Part shown: one piece after another, positions 55,319 to 63,958 of the stretch
Numbering within the stretch: position 1 is the first letter of the stretch
Layout: every line of letters begins with the position of its first letter
From: Agarilytica sp045430345
GTDB lineage: Bacteria > Pseudomonadota > Gammaproteobacteria > Pseudomonadales > Cellvibrionaceae
NCBI GenBank assembly: GCA_045430345.1
Contig: JAILXT010000007.1
Location: forward strand, 261,312 to 325,311
Direction of reading: 5' to 3'
DNA: 64,000 nucleotides
Notes under the pieces: model-generated
Database searches by the model: none
What the model was told of the DNA's origin: nothing
Seen by the model: the letters and a program-made list of their open reading frames with translations, nothing else
Program-made: the position numbers and the translations under genes

Positions 55319-56451
55319 TGAAAATGAAGCGTGATTCCTTACTGAATATGAAATCTTATCAAAACTTTTTGGCCATTTTAGCGGTGGCGACAGCGGTCGC
55401 CTCGTTCTGTAATTTGGTGATTCCAGAAAGTTCGTTTTTACACGTAAGTACCTACTCCATTACCTTATTAGGTAAGTACCTGTGTTATGCCTTATTAGCG
55501 CTTTCGGTTGATGTAATTTGGGGCTATTGCGGTATTTTGAGCTTGGGGCACGGTGCGTTCTTTGCCTTGGGTGGCTACGGTATGGGCATGTACCTTATGC
55601 GTCAGATCGGTGATCGTGGTGTTTATGGTAATCCTATTCTTCCTGATTTTATGGTCTTCCTTAATTGGGATGAATTGCCTTGGTTTTGGTTGGGGATGGA
55701 TAACTTTTTCATCGCCATGTTAATGGTGCTGCTTGTTCCTGGGTTGTTGGCATTCGTATTTGGTTGGCTCGCATTCCGTTCGCGGGTAACCGGGGTCTAT
55801 TTATCCATTATGACTCAAGCCCTAACCTACGCGTTGTTGTTGGCGTTTTTCCGAAACGAGATGGGCTTTGGTGGTAATAACGGCCTGACAGATTTTAAAG
55901 ATATATTAGGGTTTGATTTGCAGTCGGACGCTACCCGCGTCGCATTATTTATGACGACGGCAGTGTGTTTAGGTTTAGCCTATATTGCAAGCCACGCAAT
56001 CATGAAGTCACGATTCGGAAAGATCGTCGTGTCTGTACGTGATGCGGAAAATCGCGCGCGCTTTATTGGATATAAAACAGAACGCTACAAAGTGTGGTTG
56101 TTTGTATATTCTGCCTTGTTGGCGGCCGTTGCTGGCGCGCTATATGTGCCTCAAGTGGGGATTATTAATCCGGGTGAATTCTCGCCACTGAACTCCATCG
56201 AAGTGGTGGTATGGGTCGCTGTTGGTGGCCGGGGTACGCTCTATGGTGCGGTTATCGGCGCGTTACTAGTAAACTACGCAAAGACCCGTTTTACCGCCCT
56301 TATGCCAGAAATGTGGTTGTTCGCTCTGGGTGCCATTTTTGTTTGGGTAACCGTGTACTTCCCTCAAGGTTTGGCGGGGTGGTTAGAAAAGCTCCCGGGT
56401 ATGTTGAGTAAGAATGACAAAAAAGATAAAGCCGTAGGAGAAGCCGTATGA
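55315..56451 (+). CDS. urtC: Urea ABC transporter permease UrtC
   Basis: 378 residues, LivM-type permease. ATG at 55315 overlaps the urtB stop by four bases. About ten hydrophobic segments; ALSVDVIWGYCGILSLGHGA and LTDFKDILGFDL are family hallmarks, and VSVRDAENRARFIGYKTERYK is the cytoplasmic coupling loop. It forms the channel with UrtB in the inner membrane. The start of urtD overlaps its stop. Confidence 0.97.
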   Translation: MMKMKRDSLLNMKSYQNFLAILAVATAVASFCNLVIPESSFLHVSTYSITLLGKYLCYALLALSVDVIWGYCGILSLGHGAFFALGGYGMGMYLMRQIGDRGVYGNPILPDFMVFLNWDELPWFWLGMDNFFIAMLMVLLVPGLLAFVFGWLAFRSRVTGVYLSIMTQALTYALLLAFFRNEMGFGGNNGLTDFKDILGFDLQSDATRVALFMTTAVCLGLAYIASHAIMKSRFGKIVVSVRDAENRARFIGYKTERYKVWLFVYSALLAAVAGALYVPQVGIINPGEFSPLNSIEVVVWVAVGGRGTLYGAVIGALLVNYAKTRFTALMPEMWLFALGAIFVWVTVYFPQGLAGWLEKLPGMLSKNDKKDKAVGEAV

Positions 56452-57284
56452 CCGGGTTAGATGATGTAAGGCAAGTCATGCGGCGTGACCAAGTGTGGCC
56501 ATTTTTAATTCCGAACGTCGCGCCAGCAGTCGACGTTTCAAAAAATGTTTTATTGTATGTCGAAGGGTTAACCGTAGCGTTTGATGGTTTTAAGGCGCTC
56601 AATGACTTAAATCTCTATGTTAACGATGGCGAGTTGCGTTGTTTAATCGGCGCAAACGGCGCAGGTAAAACAACCCTGATGGATGTGATCACGGGCAAAA
56701 CTGCCTGTGATTCCGGCTCGGTATATTTTGGGCAAACGATCAATCTGCTTGATAAAAAAGAGCCTGAAATTGTTCAGCTCGGTATTGGTCGAAAATTTCA
56801 AAAACCCACCGTGTTTGAATCTCACACCGTTTACGACAATTTAGGCATCTCGATTAAGGACGATAAAGGCGTGTGGTACTCCTTAGTCGCCAAGCTAACG
56901 CCTACGCAAAAAGATCGTATCGACGAAGTACTTAATATTATTGGCTTGGGCAATCATCGTCACTTACTCGCCGGTGCGCTGTCCCATGGTCAAAAACAGT
57001 GGTTAGAGATTGGTATGTTATTAGTCTCCGATCCGCGTTTATTGCTGATTGATGAACCCGTTGCCGGGATGACGGCAGAAGAAGGTGAGCGAACCGCAGA
57101 ATTGCTCACGAGTTTGGCCGGTGATCACACAGTGATCGTCGTTGAGCACGACATGGAATTTGTTCGCAGCATCGCCCGCACCGTTACCGTGTTGCACCAA
57201 GGCTCTGTGCTTGCTGAAGGCACAATGGACGAAGTGCAAAATAACCAAGACGTGATCGAAGTCTATTTGGGGGACGAAGCATGA
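56448..57284 (+). CDS. urtD: Urea ABC transporter ATPase UrtD
   Basis: 278 residues. Walker A GANGAGKTTLMD, signature LSHGQKQWLEIGMLL (variant SHGQ rather than SGGQ, as is usual in this family), Walker B LLLIDEPVAGMTAEEGE and switch His in VIVVEHDMEFVRS. About 30 extra residues precede the core. Together with UrtE it powers urea uptake. Four-base overlaps on both sides show tight coupling. Confidence 0.97.
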   Translation: MTGLDDVRQVMRRDQVWPFLIPNVAPAVDVSKNVLLYVEGLTVAFDGFKALNDLNLYVNDGELRCLIGANGAGKTTLMDVITGKTACDSGSVYFGQTINLLDKKEPEIVQLGIGRKFQKPTVFESHTVYDNLGISIKDDKGVWYSLVAKLTPTQKDRIDEVLNIIGLGNHRHLLAGALSHGQKQWLEIGMLLVSDPRLLLIDEPVAGMTAEEGERTAELLTSLAGDHTVIVVEHDMEFVRSIARTVTVLHQGSVLAEGTMDEVQNNQDVIEVYLGDEA

Positions 57285-57976
57285 TCTCCATTAATAAAAT
57301 CAACCAATCTTACGGCAGCTCACAAATTCTGTGGGATTTGGATTTACAAATTGAGCAGGGTGCATGTATTTGCCTTATGGGCCGAAATGGCGTGGGCAAA
57401 ACAACCTTCTTAAAAGCATTGATGGGCCTATTGCCGATATCAAGCGGTGAGATGTTCTTTAACGATCAGCCTTTGCACAATATGTCGGTTGAGTCACGCG
57501 CGTATATGGGAATCGGTTATGTGCCTCAGGGGCGCGATATCTTTCCTTTGTTAACTGTTGAAGAAAACCTCCGGGTGGGTTTGGCTGGCCGTAAAGATGG
57601 CGTAACCGAAATCCCCGAAAAGGTATATGAGTTGTTTCCGGTGCTAAAAGAAATGTTGGGGCGTCGTGGTGGGGATCTTTCTGGCGGACAACAACAGCAG
57701 CTAGCGATTGGTCGAGCACTTGTTACGGACCCTAAGGTCTTAATCCTAGACGAGCCAAATGAAGGGATTCAGCCTAACATTGTGAAACAAATCGGAGATG
57801 TTATTATTAAGCTCAACAAAGAGGATGGCCTTACGGTTATCTTGGTTGAACAAAAATTAGGCTTTGCCAAAAAAGTAGGCGAACATTTCTACTTAATGGA
57901 AAAAGGTCGTATTGTTGCCAATGACAAGATGGATAATCTGAGCGAAGCGCTCATTAAGCAACATTTGGCTGTATAA
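57281..57976 (+). CDS. urtE: Urea ABC transporter ATPase UrtE
   Basis: 231 residues. Walker A MGRNGVGKTTFLKAL, signature LSGGQQQQLAIGRAL, Walker B VLILDEPNEGIQPNIV and VILVEQKLGFAKKVG. LivF-like partner of UrtD. It ends the transporter operon; ureD follows after 69 bp without a terminator, so the urease genes are probably transcribed with the importer. Confidence 0.97.
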   Translation: MISINKINQSYGSSQILWDLDLQIEQGACICLMGRNGVGKTTFLKALMGLLPISSGEMFFNDQPLHNMSVESRAYMGIGYVPQGRDIFPLLTVEENLRVGLAGRKDGVTEIPEKVYELFPVLKEMLGRRGGDLSGGQQQQLAIGRALVTDPKVLILDEPNEGIQPNIVKQIGDVIIKLNKEDGLTVILVEQKLGFAKKVGEHFYLMEKGRIVANDKMDNLSEALIKQHLAV

Positions 57977-58045
57977 AAATAACCATAACTTTCCGTGCAG
58001 AATTCCTAAGAATCGATGACGAGAGTATCGGTGATGTGAGTATCG

Positions 58046-58987
58046 ATGAATAGTCCGGCTGAAATATTACCTAGCAATATACATGACGCTGAATTGTCAG
58101 ACGCTAGGTTGCCGGCTAATGATACGGCAACATCGTGGAACGCATTCCTAAATCTGTTTATTGAAAAGAAGGCCCGTGGTACACGGTTGGCACGTTGTCG
58201 CCACCAAGGGCCTTTATATGTACAAAAACCATTCTTTCCCGAAGGGCAATTCTTGCCCCATATTTATTTATTGCACCCACCCGGTGGCGTTGTCTCGGGG
58301 GATTGCCTGCGAATCAATGTCGATATTGCGAAAGACGCAAGTACGCTATTAACGACACCTGGCGCTGGGCGAGTATATCGTGCAAGGAAAGATAAAAAAT
58401 CGCAGGGCCAACATGTTTGTATTACGGTGGCCGAGGGCGGCAGCGCAGAGTGGCTACCCCTAGAAAATATTGTATACCCAGATGCGAACGCCGAACTTTC
58501 AACCAAAATTAGGTTGGCCGAAGGCAGCCACTTTATTGGTTGGGATGTGACCTCTTTGGGGTTACCTGCGCAACAGGCGGCGTTTTCCAGCGGTAGCCTT
58601 TCTCAGCGTATAGAAGTATGGGTAAATGATCAGCCTAAGATTATCGAGTACTTACAATTTTCAGGTAGCGACGCCTTAAAACATGCGCGTGCGGGCCTAC
58701 AAGATTTTCCCATCAATGGGACCTTCATCGCAGGGCCGTTTAACCAGGAAGCGCTTGAAGAGTACGATGTACCCTTGATTGATAAATTACGCGAACTTAG
58801 CGCGAAGCCACGACTACGAGATGTGAAAAGTATCGAAGGGATTAGTGTGGTGAATGGGTTTATCATTGGCCGCTATTTGGGGCACTGCTCCGAGTCAGCT
58901 AAAAATTTATTTACAGAATATTGGGCGTTGGTTCGGCCTAGCCTTTTGCACCGGCCCGCATGCCCACCCAGAATATGGTCGACGTAA
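58046..58987 (+). CDS. ureD: Urease accessory protein UreD
   Basis: 313 residues. It forms the apo-urease maturation complex with UreF and UreG and serves as scaffold for nickel delivery. LYVQKPFFPEGQFLPHIYLLHPPGGVVSGD is the family start (only part quoted), followed by TTPGAGRVYRA and LPLENIVYPDANAEL, and the C-terminus RPACPPRIWST is typical. First gene of the urease set, upstream of ureA as in most Gammaproteobacteria. Confidence 0.96.
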   Translation: MNSPAEILPSNIHDAELSDARLPANDTATSWNAFLNLFIEKKARGTRLARCRHQGPLYVQKPFFPEGQFLPHIYLLHPPGGVVSGDCLRINVDIAKDASTLLTTPGAGRVYRARKDKKSQGQHVCITVAEGGSAEWLPLENIVYPDANAELSTKIRLAEGSHFIGWDVTSLGLPAQQAAFSSGSLSQRIEVWVNDQPKIIEYLQFSGSDALKHARAGLQDFPINGTFIAGPFNQEALEEYDVPLIDKLRELSAKPRLRDVKSIEGISVVNGFIIGRYLGHCSESAKNLFTEYWALVRPSLLHRPACPPRIWST

Positions 58988-59053
58988 GGGCGTTATAGTC
59001 GCGCCCTTATTTGAATCGCCGTATCGAGAATTTGTTTTACAACGAGGTTCGTT

Positions 59054-59356
59054 ATGGAACTGTTACCAAGAGAAAAAGATAAATTATTGGTGTTTACCGC
59101 CGCATTGATGGCGGAGCGCAGGCTCGCACGAGGGTTAAAATTAAATTACCCCGAAGCGGTGGCGCTCATTACCATGGAAATCATAGAAGGTGCACGTGAC
59201 GGTAAAACGGTTGCCGAGTTGATGAGTTACGGTCGCGAAATTTTAAGCGCTGATCAAGTCATGGACGGTGTGACAGAATTAGTCCACGAAGTGCAGGTAG
59301 AAGCGACCTTTCCCGATGGCACAAAACTTGTGACGGTACATAGTCCAATTACGTAA
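59054..59356 (+). CDS. ureA: Urease gamma subunit
   Basis: 100 residues, standard. MELLPREKDKLLVFTAALMA, RRLARGLKLNYPEAVALIT and EVQVEATFPDGTKLVTVH define UreA. It is a structural subunit of the UreABC trimer. It is separated from ureB by 191 bp that hold a palindromic element, whereas ureA and ureB usually lie almost adjacent. Confidence 0.98.
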   Translation: MELLPREKDKLLVFTAALMAERRLARGLKLNYPEAVALITMEIIEGARDGKTVAELMSYGREILSADQVMDGVTELVHEVQVEATFPDGTKLVTVHSPIT

Positions 59357-59370
59357 TTTTATAGATAGAC

Positions 59371-59475
59371 GCTCGAGGTGGCATTGGGTTCGAGACACGC
59401 CGCGAGTACATCCATGTAAGCTCTCTGTCGACATCCATGTCGACAGAAGGTCTCGAACCCAATGCCACCCCGAGC
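59371..59475 (+). repeat. Palindromic intergenic element, copy E, inside the urease operon
   Basis: Outer arms 59371-59395 and 59451-59475 match over 24 of 25 positions, the best of the five. The centre begins CACGCCGCGAGTACATCC; hairpin 1 is TACATCCATGTA (59407-59418) and hairpin 2 is an 8-bp perfect stem at 59425-59446 with loop ATCCAT. Located 14 bp after the ureA stop and 72 bp before ureB. Confidence 0.85.
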
Positions 59476-59547
59476 TATGTGCTAGCCGTTGGTTGTTAGT
59501 GGATAAAAACTCGGAAAAACGTAATACGTTATTGATAAGGCTCGATC

Positions 59548-59865
59548 ATGATTCCTGGCGAAATAAAAGTTGCTCAAGGTGAAATCACACTTAACGAGGG
59601 GCGTAAGGTTATTTCCTTACGCGTCGAAAATACCGGTGATCGCCCAGTACAAATCGGATCTCATTATCACTTTTACGAAGTGAACCCAGCCTTATCTTTT
59701 GATCGGAAATCTGCCTTAGGTTTTCATCTAAATATTGCCTCTGGAACAGCGGTGCGATTTGAGCCAGGTCAAGGGCGTGAGGTTGAACTCGTGGAATATG
59801 CTGGCAAGCGCGAAGTTTACGGGTTTCGTGGTGATGTTATGGGCGCCTTGGATGGGGAGAAATAA
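59548..59865 (+). CDS. ureB: Urease beta subunit
   Basis: 105 residues. MIPGEIKVAQGEITLNEGRK, GDRPVQIGSHYHFYEVNPAL and RFEPGQGREVELVEYAGKRE are the UreB hallmarks. Short ureB as in enzymes with three separate chains. AAGG precedes the ATG. The catalytic subunit gene begins two bases after its stop. Confidence 0.98.
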   Translation: MIPGEIKVAQGEITLNEGRKVISLRVENTGDRPVQIGSHYHFYEVNPALSFDRKSALGFHLNIASGTAVRFEPGQGREVELVEYAGKREVYGFRGDVMGALDGEK

Positions 59866-59867
59866 AA

Positions 59868-61580
59868 ATGACGACAAGTAAAACAACGATTGATCGCGCA
59901 GCCTATGCACAAATGTTCGGCCCAACCACCGGCGATAAAATGCGCTTGGCGGATACGCAACTCTGGATAGAAATCGAAAAAGACTTCACCCGTTACGGCG
60001 ACGAAGTTAAATTTGGCGGCGGTAAAGTTATTCGCGACGGTATGGGTCAATGCCAACTCGGCGCTGCCGATACGGTTGACTTGGTCATAACCAATGCCGT
60101 CATTATTGATCACTGGGGTATTGTAAAAGCCGACGTCGGTATTAAAGATGGGCGCATCGCCGCTATTGGTAAAGCAGGTAACCCGGATGTACAAGAAGGC
60201 GTCGACATACTTGTTGGCCCAGGCACAGAAGTGATCGCAGGCGAAGGTTCTATTCTTACTGCCGGTGGTATCGATGCCCATATTCACTTTATTTGCCCAC
60301 AACAAATTGAAGAAGCGTTAATGTCGGGTGTTACAACCATGATCGGTGGTGGTACTGGCCCAGCAACGGGGACGAATGCCACTACCTGTACACCAGGGCC
60401 TTGGAATCTCGGCATGATGTTACAAGCCACCGATAGCATGCCCATGAACTTGGGCTTCCTCGGTAAGGGCAACGCCAGTTTGCCACTTTCGTTAGAAGAA
60501 CAATTAAAAGCCGGTGCGTGCGGCTTAAAACTTCATGAAGATTGGGGCACAACACCAGCCTCTATCGATAACTGTTTGACGGTTGCCGATAACTACGATG
60601 TGCAAGTGGCGATTCATACGGACACATTAAATGAATCCGGCTTTGTCGATGACACGTTAAATGCATTTAAAGGCCGTACGATTCACACCTACCATACAGA
60701 AGGCGCAGGTGGTGGCCATGCGCCGGATATTATTAAAGCCTGCGCAGAACAAAATGTATTGCCATCCTCAACCAATCCAACACGTCCCTACACGCGTAAC
60801 ACCGTGGATGAGCACTTGGACATGTTGATGGTGTGCCATCACCTTGATCCCAATATCCCCGAAGATGTGGCTTTTGCGGATTCACGTATTCGTAAAGAAA
60901 CGATCGCGGCGGAAGATATTCTTCACGATCTCGGCGCCTTTAGTATGATCGCGTCGGACTCACAAGCCATGGGCCGTGTTGGTGAAGTCGTCACACGTAC
61001 CTGGCAAACTGCGCACAAAATGAAAGTGCAGCGCGGTGCATTAAGTGGCGACAGCGATGCCGATAATACCCGTGTAAAACGCTATATCGCTAAGTACACC
61101 ATTAACCCTGCGATCACCCACGGTATTGCATCAGAAGTGGGTTCGATTGAAGTGGGCAAGCTTGCGGATTTAGTGTTATGGAAACCCGCCTTCTTTGGTA
61201 TTAAGCCTTCCATGATTCTAAAAGGTGGATTTATTGCCGCTGCGCCCATGGGGGATCCCAATGCATCGATCCCAACGCCACAGCCGGTACACTACCGTTA
61301 TATGTTTGGCGCATTTGGCTCAGCCCCGGCGCGCACCTCATTGACCTTTACCTCAAGCGCCGCGATTGATGCAGGTGTGGCCGCCTCGTTAAATCTTCAA
61401 CGCCAATTAGTTGCATGTAAAAATACGCGGAATATTCAGAAAAAAGATATGTTACTGAATAACTGGACGCCGAAAATTGAAGTAGATTCACAAACCTACG
61501 AAGTGCGTGCAGATGGCGAACTACTTACCTGTGAGCCGGCAGAAATTTTGCCGCTCTCGCAACTGTATTCATTGTTTTAA
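59868..61580 (+). CDS. ureC: Urease alpha (catalytic) subunit
   Basis: 570 residues. It hydrolyses urea to ammonia and carbamate at a dinuclear nickel site. AGGIDAHIHFICPQQIEEAL has the first His pair, CGLKLHEDWG the carbamylated Lys221, HTDTLNESGFVDD and HTYHTEGAGGGHAPD further ligands, VCHHLDPNIPEDVAFADSRI the mobile flap with its catalytic His, and ASDSQAMGRVGEV the Asp ligand. All nickel ligands are conserved, so the enzyme should be active. Confidence 0.99.
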   Translation: MTTSKTTIDRAAYAQMFGPTTGDKMRLADTQLWIEIEKDFTRYGDEVKFGGGKVIRDGMGQCQLGAADTVDLVITNAVIIDHWGIVKADVGIKDGRIAAIGKAGNPDVQEGVDILVGPGTEVIAGEGSILTAGGIDAHIHFICPQQIEEALMSGVTTMIGGGTGPATGTNATTCTPGPWNLGMMLQATDSMPMNLGFLGKGNASLPLSLEEQLKAGACGLKLHEDWGTTPASIDNCLTVADNYDVQVAIHTDTLNESGFVDDTLNAFKGRTIHTYHTEGAGGGHAPDIIKACAEQNVLPSSTNPTRPYTRNTVDEHLDMLMVCHHLDPNIPEDVAFADSRIRKETIAAEDILHDLGAFSMIASDSQAMGRVGEVVTRTWQTAHKMKVQRGALSGDSDADNTRVKRYIAKYTINPAITHGIASEVGSIEVGKLADLVLWKPAFFGIKPSMILKGGFIAAAPMGDPNASIPTPQPVHYRYMFGAFGSAPARTSLTFTSSAAIDAGVAASLNLQRQLVACKNTRNIQKKDMLLNNWTPKIEVDSQTYEVRADGELLTCEPAEILPLSQLYSLF

Positions 61581-61605
61581 ACTGTAATTTGGTGACCGCA
61601 AAACC

Positions 61606-62049
61606 ATGATAGAAGTATATGAACGTTTAGGTTTGGATGCGACATTGTCAGAAGACGACAATGTGACCCTAAGCCATGAGCAACGTGTAAAAGGGCGCTT
61701 ACGCGCGGTATCTAACACCGGGACAGAAATTCGTATTTTTCTAGAGCGTGGGCAACCCATTGCCGTAGGGGAAATACTCTCAAGTAAATGCGGGAAAAAG
61801 GTACGCGTGCAAGGCGCTGTTGAGCCGGTCACACGTGCAAGCTGCGCCGATTGGTTGTTGTTTTCACGTGCTTGTTATCACCTAGGCAACCGTCACGTAA
61901 AACTGCAAGTCGGTGAGCGCTGGTTACGCATTCAGCCCGACCACGTGCTCGAAGAGATGCTGATACAACTCGGTTTAAACCTACAAACCGAAGAAGCTGT
62001 GTTTGAACCTGAATCCGGTGCTTATGCCCATGGCCATCACGCTCACTGA
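61606..62049 (+). CDS. ureE: Urease accessory nickel chaperone UreE
   Basis: 147 residues. N-terminal peptide-binding part (LGLDATLSEDDNVTLSHEQR) and C-terminal metal domain with ACYHLGNRHVKLQV (the central metal His). The C-terminus ends AHGHHAH, a short His tail compared with the ten-His tail of Klebsiella UreE. It passes nickel to UreG. It overlaps ureF by 20 bases. Confidence 0.95.
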   Translation: MIEVYERLGLDATLSEDDNVTLSHEQRVKGRLRAVSNTGTEIRIFLERGQPIAVGEILSSKCGKKVRVQGAVEPVTRASCADWLLFSRACYHLGNRHVKLQVGERWLRIQPDHVLEEMLIQLGLNLQTEEAVFEPESGAYAHGHHAH

Positions 62050-62707
62050 TTCAGCACTCATTCGCTTAATGCAATTAAGCAGTGCCAGCTTACCCGTTGG
62101 CGCTTACGCTTTTTCTCAAGGGTTGGAGTCAGCTGTTGAAAATGGCTGGATCACAAACCTCGATGAGACAGAAGCCTGGCTGAATACGCAGATTGAATTT
62201 TCATTGGTGCGTGTTGACCTTCCCATTATCTTCCGCGTACGGAAGGCGTTAGATTTGCAGGATATGACCGGTGTTAATTACTGGAACGCGTTTCTTTTTG
62301 CGTGCCGAGAAACAAAAGAATTGCATCTCACCGACGAAGCCACAGGCACCGCCCTAAAACGTTTGTTAAAACAGCTGGGGTTAGATGATTTAGTCAAAGA
62401 CTTAAAAACACCATCATTTTTAACCGTATTCTGTGCGGCTGCAAAGCATTGGGAAATATCAGAAGAGGCATGCTGCTTGGGCTACCTTTGGTCGTGGTTA
62501 GAAAATCAAGTGGCCGCGGCCACTAAGTTAGTCCCGTTGGGCCAAACCGATGCCCAAATATTATTGGGTCGCTTACAAGCCACCTTGCCCGAATACATTG
62601 AAAGCGCAACAGAAATTTCGGACGAAAATATCGGATCGAGTTTGCCCGCACTAGCGATTGCCAGTGCCCAGCACGAAACGCAATATTCACGTTTATTTAG
62701 ATCGTAA
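62030..62707 (+). CDS. ureF: Urease accessory protein UreF
   Basis: 225 residues from the ATG at 62030 (MAITLTDSALIRLMQLSSAS); an ATG two codons earlier at 62024 is equally possible, and the open frame reaches a TTG at 62003. SLPVGAYAFSQGLESAVENGWI and CRETKELHLTDEATGTALKRL identify the family. UreF binds UreD and recruits UreG. The start lies inside ureE, suggesting coupled translation. Confidence 0.93.
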   Translation: MAITLTDSALIRLMQLSSASLPVGAYAFSQGLESAVENGWITNLDETEAWLNTQIEFSLVRVDLPIIFRVRKALDLQDMTGVNYWNAFLFACRETKELHLTDEATGTALKRLLKQLGLDDLVKDLKTPSFLTVFCAAAKHWEISEEACCLGYLWSWLENQVAAATKLVPLGQTDAQILLGRLQATLPEYIESATEISDENIGSSLPALAIASAQHETQYSRLFRS

Positions 62708-62761
62708 CTTTCATATCTAAATTTAAAGTTAAAAATTAATAGAAAATTAGGTAACACCATT

Positions 62762-63424
62762 ATGACCACAAGCTCAACGCCCAAACAAACGCTACGCGTC
62801 GGTATCGGCGGCCCAGTGGGTTCCGGCAAAACGGCCCTGTTGCGCACCCTATGTAAAGCCATGCGCGACGTTTATAACATCGCGGTAGTCACCAACGATA
62901 TTTACACCCAAGAAGATGCTCAGTTCCTAACAAAACACGAAGCCCTCGATGCGGACCGCATTATCGGCGTTGAAACCGGTGGCTGCCCACATACCGCCAT
63001 TCGAGAAGATGCATCGATGAACCTCGCGGCAATCGATCAACTGACTGAGCGGCACGAAGGCCTAGACTTAGTATTTGTCGAAAGTGGTGGGGACAACCTA
63101 AGCGCAACTTTCTCGCCAGAATTATCCGACCTCACCATTTACGTCATTGATGTTTCTGCGGGCGATAAGATCCCCCGCAAAGGTGGCCCAGGTATCACCA
63201 AATCAGATTTGTTGATTATTAATAAAATCGACTTAGCTCCGCTCGTCGGTGCATCACTAGACGTTATGGATCGCGACGCGAAAAAAATGCGCGGCGAACG
63301 CCCTTTCGTTTTCTCCAACCTAAAAGCGGGAGTAGGGGTGCAAGACATTATTAACTTTATTATTAAAGAAGGCATGCTGCCTGAGCGCGAGATTGAAGTT
63401 AACGCTGAACTAGAAACAGAATAA
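62762..63424 (+). CDS. ureG: Urease accessory GTPase UreG
   Basis: 220 residues. P-loop GIGGPVGSGKTALL, ETGGCPHTAIREDASMNL (the CPH nickel motif is intact) and FVESGGDNLSATFSPELSD with LLIINKIDLAP as the guanine motif. It couples GTP hydrolysis to nickel insertion into urease. Last of the canonical urease genes. Confidence 0.98.
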   Translation: MTTSSTPKQTLRVGIGGPVGSGKTALLRTLCKAMRDVYNIAVVTNDIYTQEDAQFLTKHEALDADRIIGVETGGCPHTAIREDASMNLAAIDQLTERHEGLDLVFVESGGDNLSATFSPELSDLTIYVIDVSAGDKIPRKGGPGITKSDLLIINKIDLAPLVGASLDVMDRDAKKMRGERPFVFSNLKAGVGVQDIINFIIKEGMLPEREIEVNAELETE

Positions 63425-63438
63425 AGGTAGATTGAGAA

Positions 63439-63615
63439 ATGAAATACATCGCACTAATCGCAGCCATCGTCATCCCTGTTATGGGTTATGCCCACGACGG
63501 CCACGCCAGCTACGGCACCATATTCCATGAGTACGAACACTTTAGTGGCATTCTTATGGTTATCCTCGGCTTAGGCTTCCTCGCGTTCAAAGGTTTGCGC
63601 AACGAGAAAAACTAA
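63439..63615 (+). CDS. Small His-rich exported/membrane peptide after ureG
   Basis: 58 residues, MKYIALIAAIVIPVMGYA at the N-terminus reading as a signal peptide. HDGHASYGTIFHEYEHF follows with five His, then a hydrophobic segment (SGILMVILGLGFLAFKGL) and a basic end RNEKN. ATG at 63439 is 14 bp after the ureG stop with TTGAGAAAT before it (weak ribosome site). Its His-rich loop and position make a nickel-related role likely (a short relative of HupE/UreJ-type proteins is possible), but this is inference. Its four-base gap to the next TTG-starting gene suggests one transcript. Confidence 0.7.
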   Translation: MKYIALIAAIVIPVMGYAHDGHASYGTIFHEYEHFSGILMVILGLGFLAFKGLRNEKN

Positions 63616-63618
63616 CTC

Positions 63619-63903
63619 TTGGAAAAGCACAGTAAAACCAAAACCAGTTTTTACCGCCGGATCTACCTCGCCTATCTTATCGACTCCGGTGTCAATACGG
63701 TACCGGCCATTATCGAGGCAACCGGAATGCCTCGGCGTACCGCGCAAGATACCTTAATCGCTATGAAGGAGTTAGGTATTGAGTGTGAGTTTGTTGGTGC
63801 GAATAAGGATGGTGGTTACCGGATTAAAGATTGGGGTGCGGTTAATTCGGAGTGGGTGAGGGAGCATTTGGGGGTCATTAAGGGAGTGTTGGGGTATCTA
63901 TGA
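63619..63903 (+). CDS. Small winged-helix protein
   Basis: 94 residues from a TTG codon three bases after the previous stop. The start is supported by the usual N-terminus of relatives, MEKHSKTKTSFYRRIYLAYL. A helix-turn-helix is plain in VPAIIEATGMPRRTAQDTLI, followed by the wing GGYRIKDWGAVNSEWV. I know close relatives in marine Gammaproteobacteria and Pseudomonas as winged-helix domain proteins of unknown target. Location at the end of the urease operon hints at a regulatory role there. Confidence 0.82.
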   Translation: MEKHSKTKTSFYRRIYLAYLIDSGVNTVPAIIEATGMPRRTAQDTLIAMKELGIECEFVGANKDGGYRIKDWGAVNSEWVREHLGVIKGVLGYL

Positions 63904-63958
63904 GTTTGAGCGCCAGCGCCTGATTTCGGCTAAAAGCGGACACTCATTTTAAGTTACT

